NCBI RefSeq assembly: GCF_958450345.1
Contig: NW_027052602.1
Coordinates: 62,001 to 126,000 of the forward strand
DNA length: 64,000 bases
Reading direction: 5' to 3'
Origin: Calliphora vicina
Lineage: Eukaryota; Arthropoda; Insecta; Diptera; Calliphoridae
Shown here: piece by piece, positions 54,705 to 64,000 of the stretch
Numbering within the stretch: the first letter of the stretch is position 1
How the letters are laid out: every line of letters starts with the position of its first letter
Made by a program: the position numbers and the translations under genes
The notes under the pieces: generated by a model
Databases searched by the model: none
What the model saw: only the letters and a program-made list of their open reading frames with translations
What the model was told of the DNA's origin: nothing

Positions 54705-57131
54705 TCTAACAAGGTATAACTTAAGTAGCTAGCATAAACAGTACCCGATATATATGCGGTTATATCGGACATTTTTCGAAAAATGTCCCAAAATTACCCC
54801 AGTTTTTAACGACTTCATATAAATCGCAATTTTAAAAGGCCCTAAAGAGCTAGGAAGCTAAATTTTTTTACATTTAGATGGCATGAGATTGTAGCTTTCC
54901 AACAAGGTATAACTTAAGTAGCTAGCATAAATAGTACCGGATATATATGCGGGTATATCGGACATTTTTCGAAAAATGTCCCAAAATTACCCCAGTTTTT
55001 AACGACTTCATATAAATCGCAATTCTAAAGGCCCCTAAAGTGCTAGGAAGCTAGTTTTTTTATATTTGGATTGCATGAGATTGTAGCTTTCTAACAAAGT
55101 ATAACTTAAGTAGCTAGCATAAACAGTACCCGATATATATGCGGGTATATCGGACATTTTTCGAAAAATGTCCCAAAATTACCCAGTTTTTAACGACTTC
55201 ATATAAATCGCAATTTTAAAAGGCCCTAAAGAGCTAGTAAGCTAAATTTTTTTATATTTGGATGGCATGATATTGTAGCTTTCTAACAAAGTATAACTTA
55301 AGTAGCTAGCATAAACAGTACCCGATATATATGCGGGTATACCGGACATTTTTCGAAAAATGTCCCAAAATTACCCCAGTTTTTAACGACTTCATATAAA
55401 TCGAAATTTTAAAAGGCCCTAAAGAGCTAGGAAGCTAAAATTACCCCAGTTTTTAACGACTTCATATCAATCGCAATTCTAAAGGCCCCTAAAGAGCTAG
55501 AAAGCTAATTTTTTTTATATTTGGATTGCATGAGATTTCTAACAAGGTATAACTTAAGTAGCTAGCATAAATAGTACCCGATATATATGCTGGTATATCG
55601 GACATTTTTCGCAAAATGTCCCAAAATTACCCAGTTTTTAACGACTTCATATAAATCGCAATTTTAAAAGGCCCTAAAGAGCTAGGAAGCTAAATTTTTC
55701 TATATTTGGATGGCATGAGATTGTAGCTTTCTAACAAGGTATAACTTAAGTAGCTAGCATAAACAGTACCCGATATATATGCGGGTATACCCCAGTTTTT
55801 AATGACTTCATATAAATCGCAATTTTAAAAGGCCCTAAAGAGCTAGAAAGCTAAATTTTTTTTATATTTAAATGGCATGAGATTGTAGCTTTCTAGCAAG
55901 GTATAACTTAAGTAGCTGGCATAAATAGTACCCGATATATATGCGGGTATATCGGAAATTTTTCGAAAAATGTCCCAAAATTACCCCAGTTTTTAACGAC
56001 TTCATATAAATCGCAATTCTAAAGGCCCCTAAAGTGCTAGGAAGCTACATTTTTTTATATTTGGATGGCATGAGATTGTAGCTTTCTAACAGGGTATAAC
56101 TTAAGTAGCTAGCATAAATAGTACCCGATATATATGCGGGTATATCGGGCATTTTTCGAAAAATGTTACAAAATTACCCCAGTTTTTAACGACTTCATAT
56201 AAATCGCAATTTTAAAAGGCCCTAAAGAGCTAGAAAGCTAAATTTTTTTATATATAAATGGCATGAGATTGTAGCTTTCTAACAAGGTATAACTTAAGTA
56301 GCTAGCATAAATAGTACCCGATATATATGCGGGTGTATCAGACATTTTTCGAAAAATGTCCCAAAATTACCCCAGTTTTTAACGACTTCATATAAATCGC
56401 AATTCTAAAGGCCCCTAAAGTGCTAGGAAGCTAGTTTTTTTATATTTGGATTGCATGAGATTGTAGCTTTCTAACAAAGTATAACTTAAGTAGCTAGCAT
56501 AAACAGTACCCGATATATATGCGGGTATATCGGACATTTTTCGAAAAATGTCCCAAAATTACCCAGTTTTTAACGACTTCATATAAATCGCAATTTTAAA
56601 AGGCCCTAAAGAGCTAGGAAGCTAGTTTTTTTATATTTGGATGGCATGATATTGTAACTTTCTAACAAAGTATAACTTAAGTAGCTAGCATAAACAGTAC
56701 CCGATATATATGCGGGTATATCGGACATTTTTCGAAAAATGTCCCAAAATTACCCCAGTTTTTAACGACTTCATATAAATCGCAATTTTAAAGGCCCCTA
56801 AAGTGCTAGGAAGCTACATTTTTTTATATTTGGATGGCATGAGATTGTAGCTTTCTAACAGGGTATAACTTAAGTAGCTAGCATAAATAGTACCCGATAT
56901 ATATGCGGGTATATCGGACATTTTTCGAAAAATGTCCCAAAATTACCCCAGTTTTTAACGACTTCATATAAATCGCAATTTTAAAAGGCCCTAAAGAGCT
57001 AGAAAGCTAAATTTTTTTATATTTAAATGGCATGAGATTGTAGCTTTCTAACAAGGTATAACTTAAGTAGCTAGCATAAACAGTACCCGATATAGATGGC
57101 ATGAGATTGTAGCTTTCTAACAAGGTATAAC
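54705..57131 (+). repeat. Left copy of the 6869-bp-offset duplication
   Basis: This segment is reproduced at 61574-64000 with constant offset 6869 (54721/61590, 57092/63961). Shared rare features include CTTTCCAACAAGG, GCTAGTAAGC, the fused AGCTAAAATTACCCC, CATGAGATTTCTAAC, TTTCGCAAAATG, TCTAGCAAGG, TATATAAATGGC, GTATCAGAC and the fused GATATAGATGGC. By eye I found one internal difference (TAGGAAG versus TAGAAAG near 56425/63294). Confidence 0.92.
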
Positions 57132-58965
57132 TTAAGTAGCTAGCATAAATAGTACCCGATATATATGCGGGTGTATCGGACATTTTTCGAAAATTGTCCC
57201 AAAATTACCCCAGTATTTAACGACTTCATATAAATCGCAATTCTAAAGGCCCCTAAAGTGCTAGGAAGCTAGTTTTTTATATTTAGATGGCATGAGATTG
57301 TAGCTTTCTAACAAGGTATAACTTAAGTAGCTAGCATAAACAGTACCCGATATATATGCGGGTATACCGGACATTTTTCGAAAAATGTCCCAAAATTACC
57401 CCAGTTTTTAACGACTTCATATAAATCGCAATTCTAAAGGCCCCTAAAGTGCTAGGAAGCTACATTTTTTATATTTGGATGGCATGAGATTGTAGCTTTC
57501 TAACAGCGTATAACTTAAGTAGCTAGCATAAATAGTACCCGATATATATGCGGGTATATCGGACATTTTTCGAAAAATGTTACAAAATTACCCCAGTTTT
57601 TAACGACTTCATATAAATCGCAATTTTAAAAGGCCCTAAAGAGCTAGAAAGCTAAATTTTTTTATATTTAAATGGTATGAGATTGTAGCTTTCTAACAAG
57701 GTATAACTTAAGTAGCTAGCATAAATAGTACCCGATATATATGCGGGTGTATCGGACATTTTTCGAAAAATGTCCCAAAATTACCCCAGTATTTAACGAC
57801 TTCATATAAATCGCAATTCTAAAGGCCCCTAAAGTGCTAGGAAGCTAGTTTTTTTATATTTAGATGGCATGAGATTGTAGCTTTCTAACAAGGTATAACT
57901 TAAGTAGCTAGCATAAACAGTACCCGATATATATGCGGGTATACCGGACATTTTTCGAAAAATGTCCCAAAATTACCCCAGTTTTTAACGACTTCATATA
58001 AATCGCAATTCTAAAGGCCCCTAAAGTGCTAGGAAGCTAAATTTTTTTATATTTGGATGGCATGAGATTGTAGCTTTCTAACAGGGTATAACTTAAGTAG
58101 CTAGGATAAATAGTACCCGATATATATGCGGGCATATCGGACATTTTTCGAAAAATGTTACAAAATTACCCCAGTTTTTAACGACTTCATATAAATCGCA
58201 ATTTTAAAAGGCCCTAAAGAGCTGGAAAGCTAAATTTTTTTATATTTAAATGGCATGAGATTGTAGCTTTCTAACAAGGTATAACTTAAGTAGCTAGCAT
58301 AAATAGTACCCGATATATATGCGGGTGTATCGGACATTTTTCGAAAAATGTCCCAAAATTACCCCAGTTTTTAACGACTTCATATAAATCGCAATTCTAA
58401 AGGCCCCTAAAGTGCTAGGAAGCTAGTTTTTTTATATTTGGATTGCATGAGATCGTAGCGTTCTAACTAAGTATAACTTAAGTAGCTAGCATAAACAGTA
58501 CCCGATATATATGCGGGTATATCGGACATTTTTCGAAAAATGTCCCAAAATTACCCAGTTTTTAACGACTTCATATAAATCGCAATTTTAAAAGGCCCTA
58601 AAGAGCTAGGAAGCTAAATTTTTTTATATTTGGATGGCATGATATTGTAGCTTTCTAACAAAGTATAACTTAAGTAGCTAGCATAAACAGTACCCGATAT
58701 ATATGCGGGTATACCGGTCATTTTTCGAAAAATGTCCCAAAATTACCCCAGTTTTTAACGACTTCATATAAATCGAAATTTTAAAAGGCCCTAAAGAGCT
58801 AGGAAGCTAAATTTTTTTACACTTAGATGGCATGAGATTGTAGCTTTCTAACAAGGTATAACTTAAGTAGCTAGCATAAATAGTACCCGATATATATGCA
58901 GTTTTGTGATGTGGTGTGGTGTGTAATATGTTTGCACGGAAGACAAACATAAAGAAAACAAAACA

Positions 58966-59205
58966 ATGAGTGGCCAGATTGCCAGCGGCGCTGGTATGCC
59001 CGCGTTAAGCTCGGCTGAAGCTCGCCGGATGGGGGTGGTTCTTGCCGGCAACCTGGACCATGGACACACACTAACACAAAAAAATCATACCAGCTATGTA
59101 TGTATTTTTTTTTTTTTTTATTTGTTAGGGGCTCGAAGTCTTGGCTGCATCTCCCTACCGGTCATACTTATACACAAATGTATTGCCCTCCCACTCGAGG
59201 TTTGA
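58966..59205 (+). CDS. GC-rich ORF start of unknown protein (79 codons)
   Basis: Begins MSGQIASGAGMPALSSAEAR, then a stretch rich in Ala, Gly and Arg up to about residue 40. This first part is clearly more GC-rich than anything else in the window and has balanced codon use, which suggests a real coding remnant. After residue 43 the frame runs through a long T-run (poly-Phe) and unremarkable AT-rich DNA, so the C-terminal half is probably not coding. The upstream ATAAAGAAAACAAAACA is a good insect-type start context. I do not recognise the protein. It could be the N-terminus of a retroelement gag-like protein or a truncated host exon. Confidence 0.25.
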   Translation: MSGQIASGAGMPALSSAEARRMGVVLAGNLDHGHTLTQKNHTSYVCIFFFFYLLGARSLGCISLPVILIHKCIALPLEV

Positions 59206-59804
59206 CCCTCGCCATGACGTCCTCTTCTTGACGTCCCAAACCATACCTGCAACTTAAATTTCCCCTACTTACCGCCGCTTAAAATTTAATTTATTCCATC
59301 ATGTTAAATGACAACACTCATAATTTCATTTATACATTATAAATATCATTATTTCTTTTATTAACAAAATTTTCCTTATCTTATTTTAATATTTAATTTA
59401 ATTTTAATTCTTTTTAACAGTTTTTACAGGTAATTCGGTATGTATTTTAAGCATTTATGTAAAAATATATTTATTATATATATCTTTTTCTTTATTTTCT
59501 TTTTAGGTTATATTTATTTTTATATTATTTTCTAGGAGAGTTTAACTTTTCTTTTAGGTACCTATGGTGCCCAACATATGGCTTACTAAATAACTAAATG
59601 ACCCTACAAAATGAGCTCATTTTTTATGGCCCTAAGTATTTCCCCTCACTTCTCCGAGGAATTAATTTATTATTTAGGTAATAAAAAAAAGGTAAATTCT
59701 AGCTTTAACCGCTTATACACAAAAAAAAAAAAATATAGAAATTAAATATATAAAAATAACTATAAATACTTAAAATTTTTACTTTGCAGATACCTTAGAC
59801 TGTT
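59206..59804. other. AT-rich non-coding stretch in the non-satellite block
   Basis: Starts with a short mixed-composition piece (CCTCGCCATGACGTCCTC) and then becomes strongly AT-rich. It contains TTTTACAGGTAATT, CTTTTTAGGTTATA and CTTTGCAG strings that resemble splice sites, but I cannot build exons from them. TGGTGCCCAAC at 59565-59575 resembles the start of a tRNA-Lys-type primer binding site. No gene is assigned. Confidence 0.6.
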
Positions 59805-60035
59805 TATGCAGATGCTGATGATGGTTGCTGAGGTGCTTTTGATGGATGATGATGCAGGAGATGCTGACAACGCTGATGATGATGGATGAAAAAAAAGAAA
59901 CGGATGAATGATGGAGGCTGATGTACTATTGGAGAAGCTGATGACTAGGATGATGAAACGTTGCCGGTTGACAAGGATGATTATGGATTAATGCTGATGG
60001 TGTATGTAAATGATTTGAGGATGCGAGGATGCGGA
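59805..60035. repeat. Degenerate GATGATG-rich low-complexity tract
   Basis: Irregular runs of GATGATG, GATGCTGATG and GGATGATG over about 230 bp, with stops in each frame. It resembles a decayed trinucleotide-type repeat, possibly derived from an Asp-rich coding stretch; there is no open frame now. Confidence 0.7.
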
Positions 60036-60171
60036 TGGAATCTTTTTCGTGGCGGGTGTGGTTGGCGATAATTTGGCGTTTTTATTTAATTTTATAATTT
60101 TAATTTTATATTTAATGTTTCTTTTTTTTGTTCTTTTCTTTTGTTTTTCCTTTTTATTTAATATTTATTTT

Positions 60172-60273
60172 TAGCTTTACTTTTATATTTTAGCTTTAGT
60201 TTTAGTTTTTAGCTTTAGTTTTAGTTTTTAGCTTTAGTTTTAGTTTTTAGCTTTAGTTTTTAGCTTTAATTTA
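60172..60273. repeat. 19-bp minisatellite (TAGCTTTAGTTTTAGTTTT type)
   Basis: AGCTTTAGTTTTAGTTTTT starts at 60192, 60211 and 60230, each 19 bp apart, followed by shortened units from 60249. It sits in a T-rich strand-asymmetric region (about 60100-60330). Confidence 0.85.
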
Positions 60274-60335
60274 TATTTTGTTTTAACCTTTTTTTTTTGT
60301 TCTTTTCTATATTTTTTATTTAAGGTTTTTAGTTA

Positions 60336-60341
60336 AATAAA
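60336..60341 (+). terminator. Possible polyadenylation hexamer
   Basis: AATAAA follows the T-rich tract, with a T-run about 25 nt further on. It could end a transcript from the left part of the block. The surrounding AT richness makes chance occurrence likely. Confidence 0.25.
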
Positions 60342-60483
60342 ATTTTCACCAAAAACTTATAGTCACAATCTTTTTTTTATTTTACGGTGCGCCACATAAC
60401 TTCTCACCAATCCGATCCACAGCAAAAGAGATCGATACCAAGGTAATCTACCAGCTCATCACCTCGGCAACGTTCCATCTTTT

Positions 60484-60521
60484 CCAGGCAAAATAGATTG
60501 TCAGCAATCTACTTTGCCTGG
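60484..60521. other. Strong imperfect hairpin (9 + 7 bp stem)
   Basis: CCAGGCAAA pairs with TTTGCCTGG, then one A/C mismatch, then TAGATTG pairs with CAATCTA around a TCAG loop. It has sixteen paired positions in 38 nt with good GC content at the base, unlike the surrounding sequence. Short for a microRNA precursor; it may be a transposon-end or RNA structural element. Confidence 0.75.
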
Positions 60522-60888
60522 CGCCTACCATTTGTTTGTTTTTTTTTTTTTCTATTTATTCCTTCTAGTCCATTTCCTTTTTTTTTTCTTCTCTGTCAAA
60601 ACCCATTTGACATCTTTCATCATTTTTCGCGTTGCCAACCTCTTCTCATCATTCACAGGGTGCACACGACAAACCCAACCATTTCTGTAATCCATCTATG
60701 GATACAGAATGGGAGGGAAAAATAAGCAGCCTGATATTTATGAACCACCCTAATGTTAAATATTTTCTGGGATTTTGGGGATTTTCAAATTCCCATTTAT
60801 AAAAAATATCTTCTGGTAACACTAATCGGTTACTCACCACGATTCATAAATACAACACTGTATTAAATTTTTTACCATGTGGCAACTC

Positions 60889-60995
60889 TCAACTGATCAG
60901 CATGAATAAAAAAAACGGAACGGGAGGAGGAGGAATAAAAAAAAACTACGCATGTGTAAATGCGTAGTAAATTTTTCAATGGTGGTGATCAATAG
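60889..60995 (+). ncRNA. Candidate exon 1 (start undefined) ending at a GTAAGT donor
   Basis: AATAG|GTAAGT at 60995/60996 is a near-consensus 5' splice site. The left end is not defined by the sequence; I begin it arbitrarily at the CAACTGATCAG segment. A short frame (ATG at 60980) would read MVVINRKRRRMLQILV across exon 1 and exon 2 and then stop, so this is more likely leader or non-coding exon than protein. Confidence 0.35.
60945..60968. other. 9-bp perfect inverted repeat near candidate exon 1
   Basis: ACTACGCAT, loop GTGTAA, ATGCGTAGT. It lies about 28 nt upstream of the first GTAAGT splice donor, so it could be a structured 5' leader element or a binding-site dyad. Confidence 0.6.
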
Positions 60996-61116
60996 GTAAG
61001 TAATTACTAATGAATTTTTATTTATTTATTGAATTTAATAATTTTATTTAAAAATTTTTAAGCCAAATTAGGACATGATAATAATTAAAATTTTTTTTCT
61101 TATATTTTCTTTTCAG

Positions 61117-61156
61117 GAAAAGACGAAGGATGCTGCAGATTCTGGTGTAATTTTTG
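61117..61156 (+). ncRNA. Candidate internal exon 2 (40 nt)
   Basis: Preceded by TTATATTTTCTTTTCAG (polypyrimidine tract plus CAG) and followed by G|GTAAGTAAAAC. The upstream intron would be 121 nt and the downstream intron 57 nt; the latter is the typical small-intron size of flies. No reading frame with an upstream ATG continues beyond this exon. Confidence 0.5.
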
Positions 61157-61213
61157 GTAAGTAAAACTTAATTTAAATATGTAACTAGTGTAGTAATTTT
61201 TTTTTTCTTTCAG

Positions 61214-61274
61214 GAATGTGACTACCGTTATTGGTTAAGTGTGAGAGTAATTTCTGGAGCTGAACATGATCAAG
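61214..61274 (+). ncRNA. Candidate internal exon 3 (61 nt)
   Basis: Starts after TTTTTTTTCTTTCAG and ends CAAG|GTAAGT. Together with exon 2 it gives two short exons with matching strong donors, hard to explain by chance in AT-rich DNA. Translation from exon 2 meets stops in each frame within this exon, favouring a 5' UTR or non-coding transcript. Confidence 0.5.
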
Positions 61275-61482
61275 GTAAGTAAAATGTGTTTTAAAATAGT
61301 GTTTAATGTAAAAAAGTGTCGCGATAACAATAAAATATATTGTTTAAAATTTTAATGTTTTTGGAAAATACAGTGAGTGTAAAAAGTGTGTAAACAAAAT
61401 TAAAATGTGATAAAAAAATTTAATGAATAGTGAAATATATTTCGTATCGGGATAAGGATAAAACTAAAAATTATTTTTCCAG

Positions 61483-61573
61483 AAATTACAGTGCGGTACA
61501 AAAGTGAAGTGTACAAAAATTTAAGTGAGAGAAAAAAAAAATATAAAGAAAACGAAACTATGGGTATAACGGA
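61483..61573 (+). pseudogene. Candidate exon 4: 5' leader and start codon truncated by satellite
   Basis: TTATTTTTCCAG at 61471-61482 is a good acceptor, with CTAAA as possible branch point, implying a 208-nt third intron. The exon reads like an insect 5' leader (GTGCGGTACAAAAGTGAAGTG and similar). It then has an ATG at 61560 in the context AACGAAACTATGGGT. Only MGITD is encoded before satellite begins at 61574, and the frame then stops inside the satellite (TAG of AGTAGCTAG). I read this as the 5' end of a gene or retroelement cut off by the array. The parent gene is unknown. Confidence 0.35.
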
Positions 61574-64000
61574 TCTAACAAAGTATAACTTAAGTAGCTA
61601 GCATAAACAGTACCCGATATATATGCGGTTATATCGGACATTTTTCGAAAAATGTCCCAAAATTACCCCAGTTTTTAACGACTTCATATAAATCGCAATT
61701 TTAAAAGGCCCTAAAGAGCTAGGAAGCTAAATTTTTTTACATTTAGATGGCATGAGATTGTAGCTTTCCAACAAGGTATAACTTAAGTAGCTAGCATAAA
61801 TAGTACCGGATATATATGCGGGTATATCGGACATTTTTCGAAAAATGTCCCAAAATTACCCCAGTTTTTAACGACTTCATATAAATCGCAATTCTAAAGG
61901 CCCCTAAAGTGCTAGGAAGCTAGTTTTTTTATATTTGGATTGCATGAGATTGTAGCTTTCTAACAAAGTATAACTTAAGTAGCTAGCATAAACAGTACCC
62001 GATATATATGCGGGTATATCGGACATTTTTCGAAAAATGTCCCAAAATTACCCAGTTTTTAACGACTTCATATAAATCGCAATTTTAAAAGGCCCTAAAG
62101 AGCTAGTAAGCTAAATTTTTTTATATTTGGATGGCATGATATTGTAGCTTTCTAACAAAGTATAACTTAAGTAGCTAGCATAAACAGTACCCGATATATA
62201 TGCGGGTATACCGGACATTTTTCGAAAAATGTCCCAAAATTACCCCAGTTTTTAACGACTTCATATAAATCGAAATTTTAAAAGGCCCTAAAGAGCTAGG
62301 AAGCTAAAATTACCCCAGTTTTTAACGACTTCATATCAATCGCAATTCTAAAGGCCCCTAAAGAGCTAGAAAGCTAATTTTTTTTATATTTGGATTGCAT
62401 GAGATTTCTAACAAGGTATAACTTAAGTAGCTAGCATAAATAGTACCCGATATATATGCTGGTATATCGGACATTTTTCGCAAAATGTCCCAAAATTACC
62501 CAGTTTTTAACGACTTCATATAAATCGCAATTTTAAAAGGCCCTAAAGAGCTAGGAAGCTAAATTTTTCTATATTTGGATGGCATGAGATTGTAGCTTTC
62601 TAACAAGGTATAACTTAAGTAGCTAGCATAAACAGTACCCGATATATATGCGGGTATACCCCAGTTTTTAATGACTTCATATAAATCGCAATTTTAAAAG
62701 GCCCTAAAGAGCTAGAAAGCTAAATTTTTTTTATATTTAAATGGCATGAGATTGTAGCTTTCTAGCAAGGTATAACTTAAGTAGCTGGCATAAATAGTAC
62801 CCGATATATATGCGGGTATATCGGAAATTTTTCGAAAAATGTCCCAAAATTACCCCAGTTTTTAACGACTTCATATAAATCGCAATTCTAAAGGCCCCTA
62901 AAGTGCTAGGAAGCTACATTTTTTTATATTTGGATGGCATGAGATTGTAGCTTTCTAACAGGGTATAACTTAAGTAGCTAGCATAAATAGTACCCGATAT
63001 ATATGCGGGTATATCGGGCATTTTTCGAAAAATGTTACAAAATTACCCCAGTTTTTAACGACTTCATATAAATCGCAATTTTAAAAGGCCCTAAAGAGCT
63101 AGAAAGCTAAATTTTTTTATATATAAATGGCATGAGATTGTAGCTTTCTAACAAGGTATAACTTAAGTAGCTAGCATAAATAGTACCCGATATATATGCG
63201 GGTGTATCAGACATTTTTCGAAAAATGTCCCAAAATTACCCCAGTTTTTAACGACTTCATATAAATCGCAATTCTAAAGGCCCCTAAAGTGCTAGAAAGC
63301 TAGTTTTTTTATATTTGGATTGCATGAGATTGTAGCTTTCTAACAAAGTATAACTTAAGTAGCTAGCATAAACAGTACCCGATATATATGCGGGTATATC
63401 GGACATTTTTCGAAAAATGTCCCAAAATTACCCAGTTTTTAACGACTTCATATAAATCGCAATTTTAAAAGGCCCTAAAGAGCTAGGAAGCTAGTTTTTT
63501 TATATTTGGATGGCATGATATTGTAACTTTCTAACAAAGTATAACTTAAGTAGCTAGCATAAACAGTACCCGATATATATGCGGGTATATCGGACATTTT
63601 TCGAAAAATGTCCCAAAATTACCCCAGTTTTTAACGACTTCATATAAATCGCAATTTTAAAGGCCCCTAAAGTGCTAGGAAGCTACATTTTTTTATATTT
63701 GGATGGCATGAGATTGTAGCTTTCTAACAGGGTATAACTTAAGTAGCTAGCATAAATAGTACCCGATATATATGCGGGTATATCGGACATTTTTCGAAAA
63801 ATGTCCCAAAATTACCCCAGTTTTTAACGACTTCATATAAATCGCAATTTTAAAAGGCCCTAAAGAGCTAGAAAGCTAAATTTTTTTATATTTAAATGGC
63901 ATGAGATTGTAGCTTTCTAACAAGGTATAACTTAAGTAGCTAGCATAAACAGTACCCGATATAGATGGCATGAGATTGTAGCTTTCTAACAAGGTATAAC
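61574..64000 (+). repeat. Satellite array, block 5 (right copy of the 6869-bp-offset duplication)
   Basis: Head-to-tail satellite continuing to the window edge, almost base-for-base the same as 54705-57131, including every rare variant and fused monomer. The only extra difference at the left margin is AAAGT versus AAGGT next to the block junction. No gene is seen. Confidence 0.95.

Larger units (their letters stand above)
26193..58899 (+). repeat. Satellite array, block 4 (largest uninterrupted stretch)
   Basis: Nearly 33 kb of head-to-tail monomers with no insertion. Short palindrome-less monomers are frequent from about 34 to 49 kb, and full monomers dominate from about 53 kb on. Many fused monomers act as markers: 27676 (GGCCCCTATATTTGG), 38471, 40084 and 46638 (GGAAATTTTATATTTAAA), 49951, 51262 and 52651 (GCGGGATGGCATG), 50466, 50994, 54261, 55437 and 57091. 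AT-core length varies at 32688 (one TA shorter) and 45119 (one TA longer). ORFs of up to 78 codons across monomer junctions are chance frames. No gene is seen. Confidence 0.97.
58900..61573 (+). other. Non-satellite block of unknown origin (2674 bp)
   Basis: The satellite stops at 58899 within its AT core (GATATATATGC) and resumes at 61574 with TCTAACAAAG. The block has no terminal inverted repeats or clear long terminal repeats that I can see. The 53 nt on its left (58847-58899) match 53 nt on its right (61574-61626) with two differences, but this is simply satellite present on both sides. Contents in order: a GC-rich ORF start, AT-rich DNA, a GAT-rich tract, a TTTTAG minisatellite, a hairpin, a short gene-like upstream region, small candidate exons and an ATG at the right edge. 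It could be a retroelement or captured host DNA; I cannot decide. Confidence 0.85.

Noticed and set aside
59565..59575. TGGTGCCCAAC as an LTR-retrotransposon primer binding site
   Set aside because: Only 10 of 11 positions match the start of the tRNA-Lys-type site and the following bases diverge; no pair of long terminal repeats or gag/pol domains is visible.
60172..60273. TTTTAG-rich tract as telomeric repeat
   Set aside because: The unit is 19 bp with an AGC interruption, not an insect TTAGG array, and flies lack canonical telomeric repeats.
60498..60840. ORFs of 75 and 63 codons on opposite strands
   Set aside because: One runs through the hairpin and a T-run, giving poly-Phe; the other is antisense to it in part. 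Neither has domain features.
58847..61626. 53-bp near-repeat flanking the non-satellite block as a target-site duplication
   Set aside because: Too long for a transposon duplication, has two mismatches, and any position in a tandem array would give similar flanking sequence.

Overview
This window is eukaryotic heterochromatin. It is best explained as a satellite-DNA array from a fly (Diptera, probably a schizophoran or calyptrate type). There is no bacterial gene organisation. The fly assignment is an inference from the transposon families present: a DD37E Tc1/mariner-type element and Helentron-like elements that carry GTCY microsatellites and a 3' hairpin. The sequence itself does not name a species.

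Layout. Positions 1-1103 are an uninterrupted TGTC tetranucleotide array that runs off the left edge. It is followed by the 3' part of a Helentron-like element (1104-1741) and a short satellite block (1742-2683). The same composite (TGTC array, element 3' part, satellite) is then repeated with a period of about 1997 bp (2684-4680). From 1742 to the right edge nearly everything is one head-to-tail satellite. The full monomer is about 192 bp. A common short form of about 160 bp lacks a 32-bp segment centred on a perfect 22-bp palindrome. About 54.8 kb of the window is this satellite, roughly 300 monomers, all in the same orientation. Multi-monomer blocks are themselves duplicated, with offsets such as 1389, 1613, 1997, 2280, 5390, 6554 and 6869 bp, so the array has layered, recent higher-order structure.

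Three non-satellite blocks interrupt the array. (1) 9440-10737 is a complete 1298-bp Tc1/mariner-type transposon with perfect 27-bp inverted repeats, a TA target duplication and an intact 335-residue DD37E transposase on the minus strand. This is the only convincing intact protein gene in the window. (2) 23813-26192 is a Helentron-like element with 12-bp subterminal inverted repeats, a GTCY microsatellite, a 3' hairpin, an internal diverged tandem array of about 153-bp units and a minus-strand fragment of a non-LTR reverse transcriptase. (3) 58900-61573 is a 2674-bp block of unknown origin. It contains a GC-rich ORF start, GAT-rich and TTTTAG-type low-complexity DNA, two hairpins, and three consecutive GTAAGT donors each matched by a polypyrimidine-CAG acceptor. 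These look like small exons leading to an ATG that is cut off by satellite within a few codons.

The only gene with a recognisable function is the transposase, which would act on its own inverted repeats. The rest is repeat biology: satellite amplification, transposon insertion into the A/T-run of the monomer, microsatellite expansion inside a transposon, and possible capture of the 5' end of a spliced transcription unit. I see no rRNA, tRNA, CRISPR or telomeric repeat.
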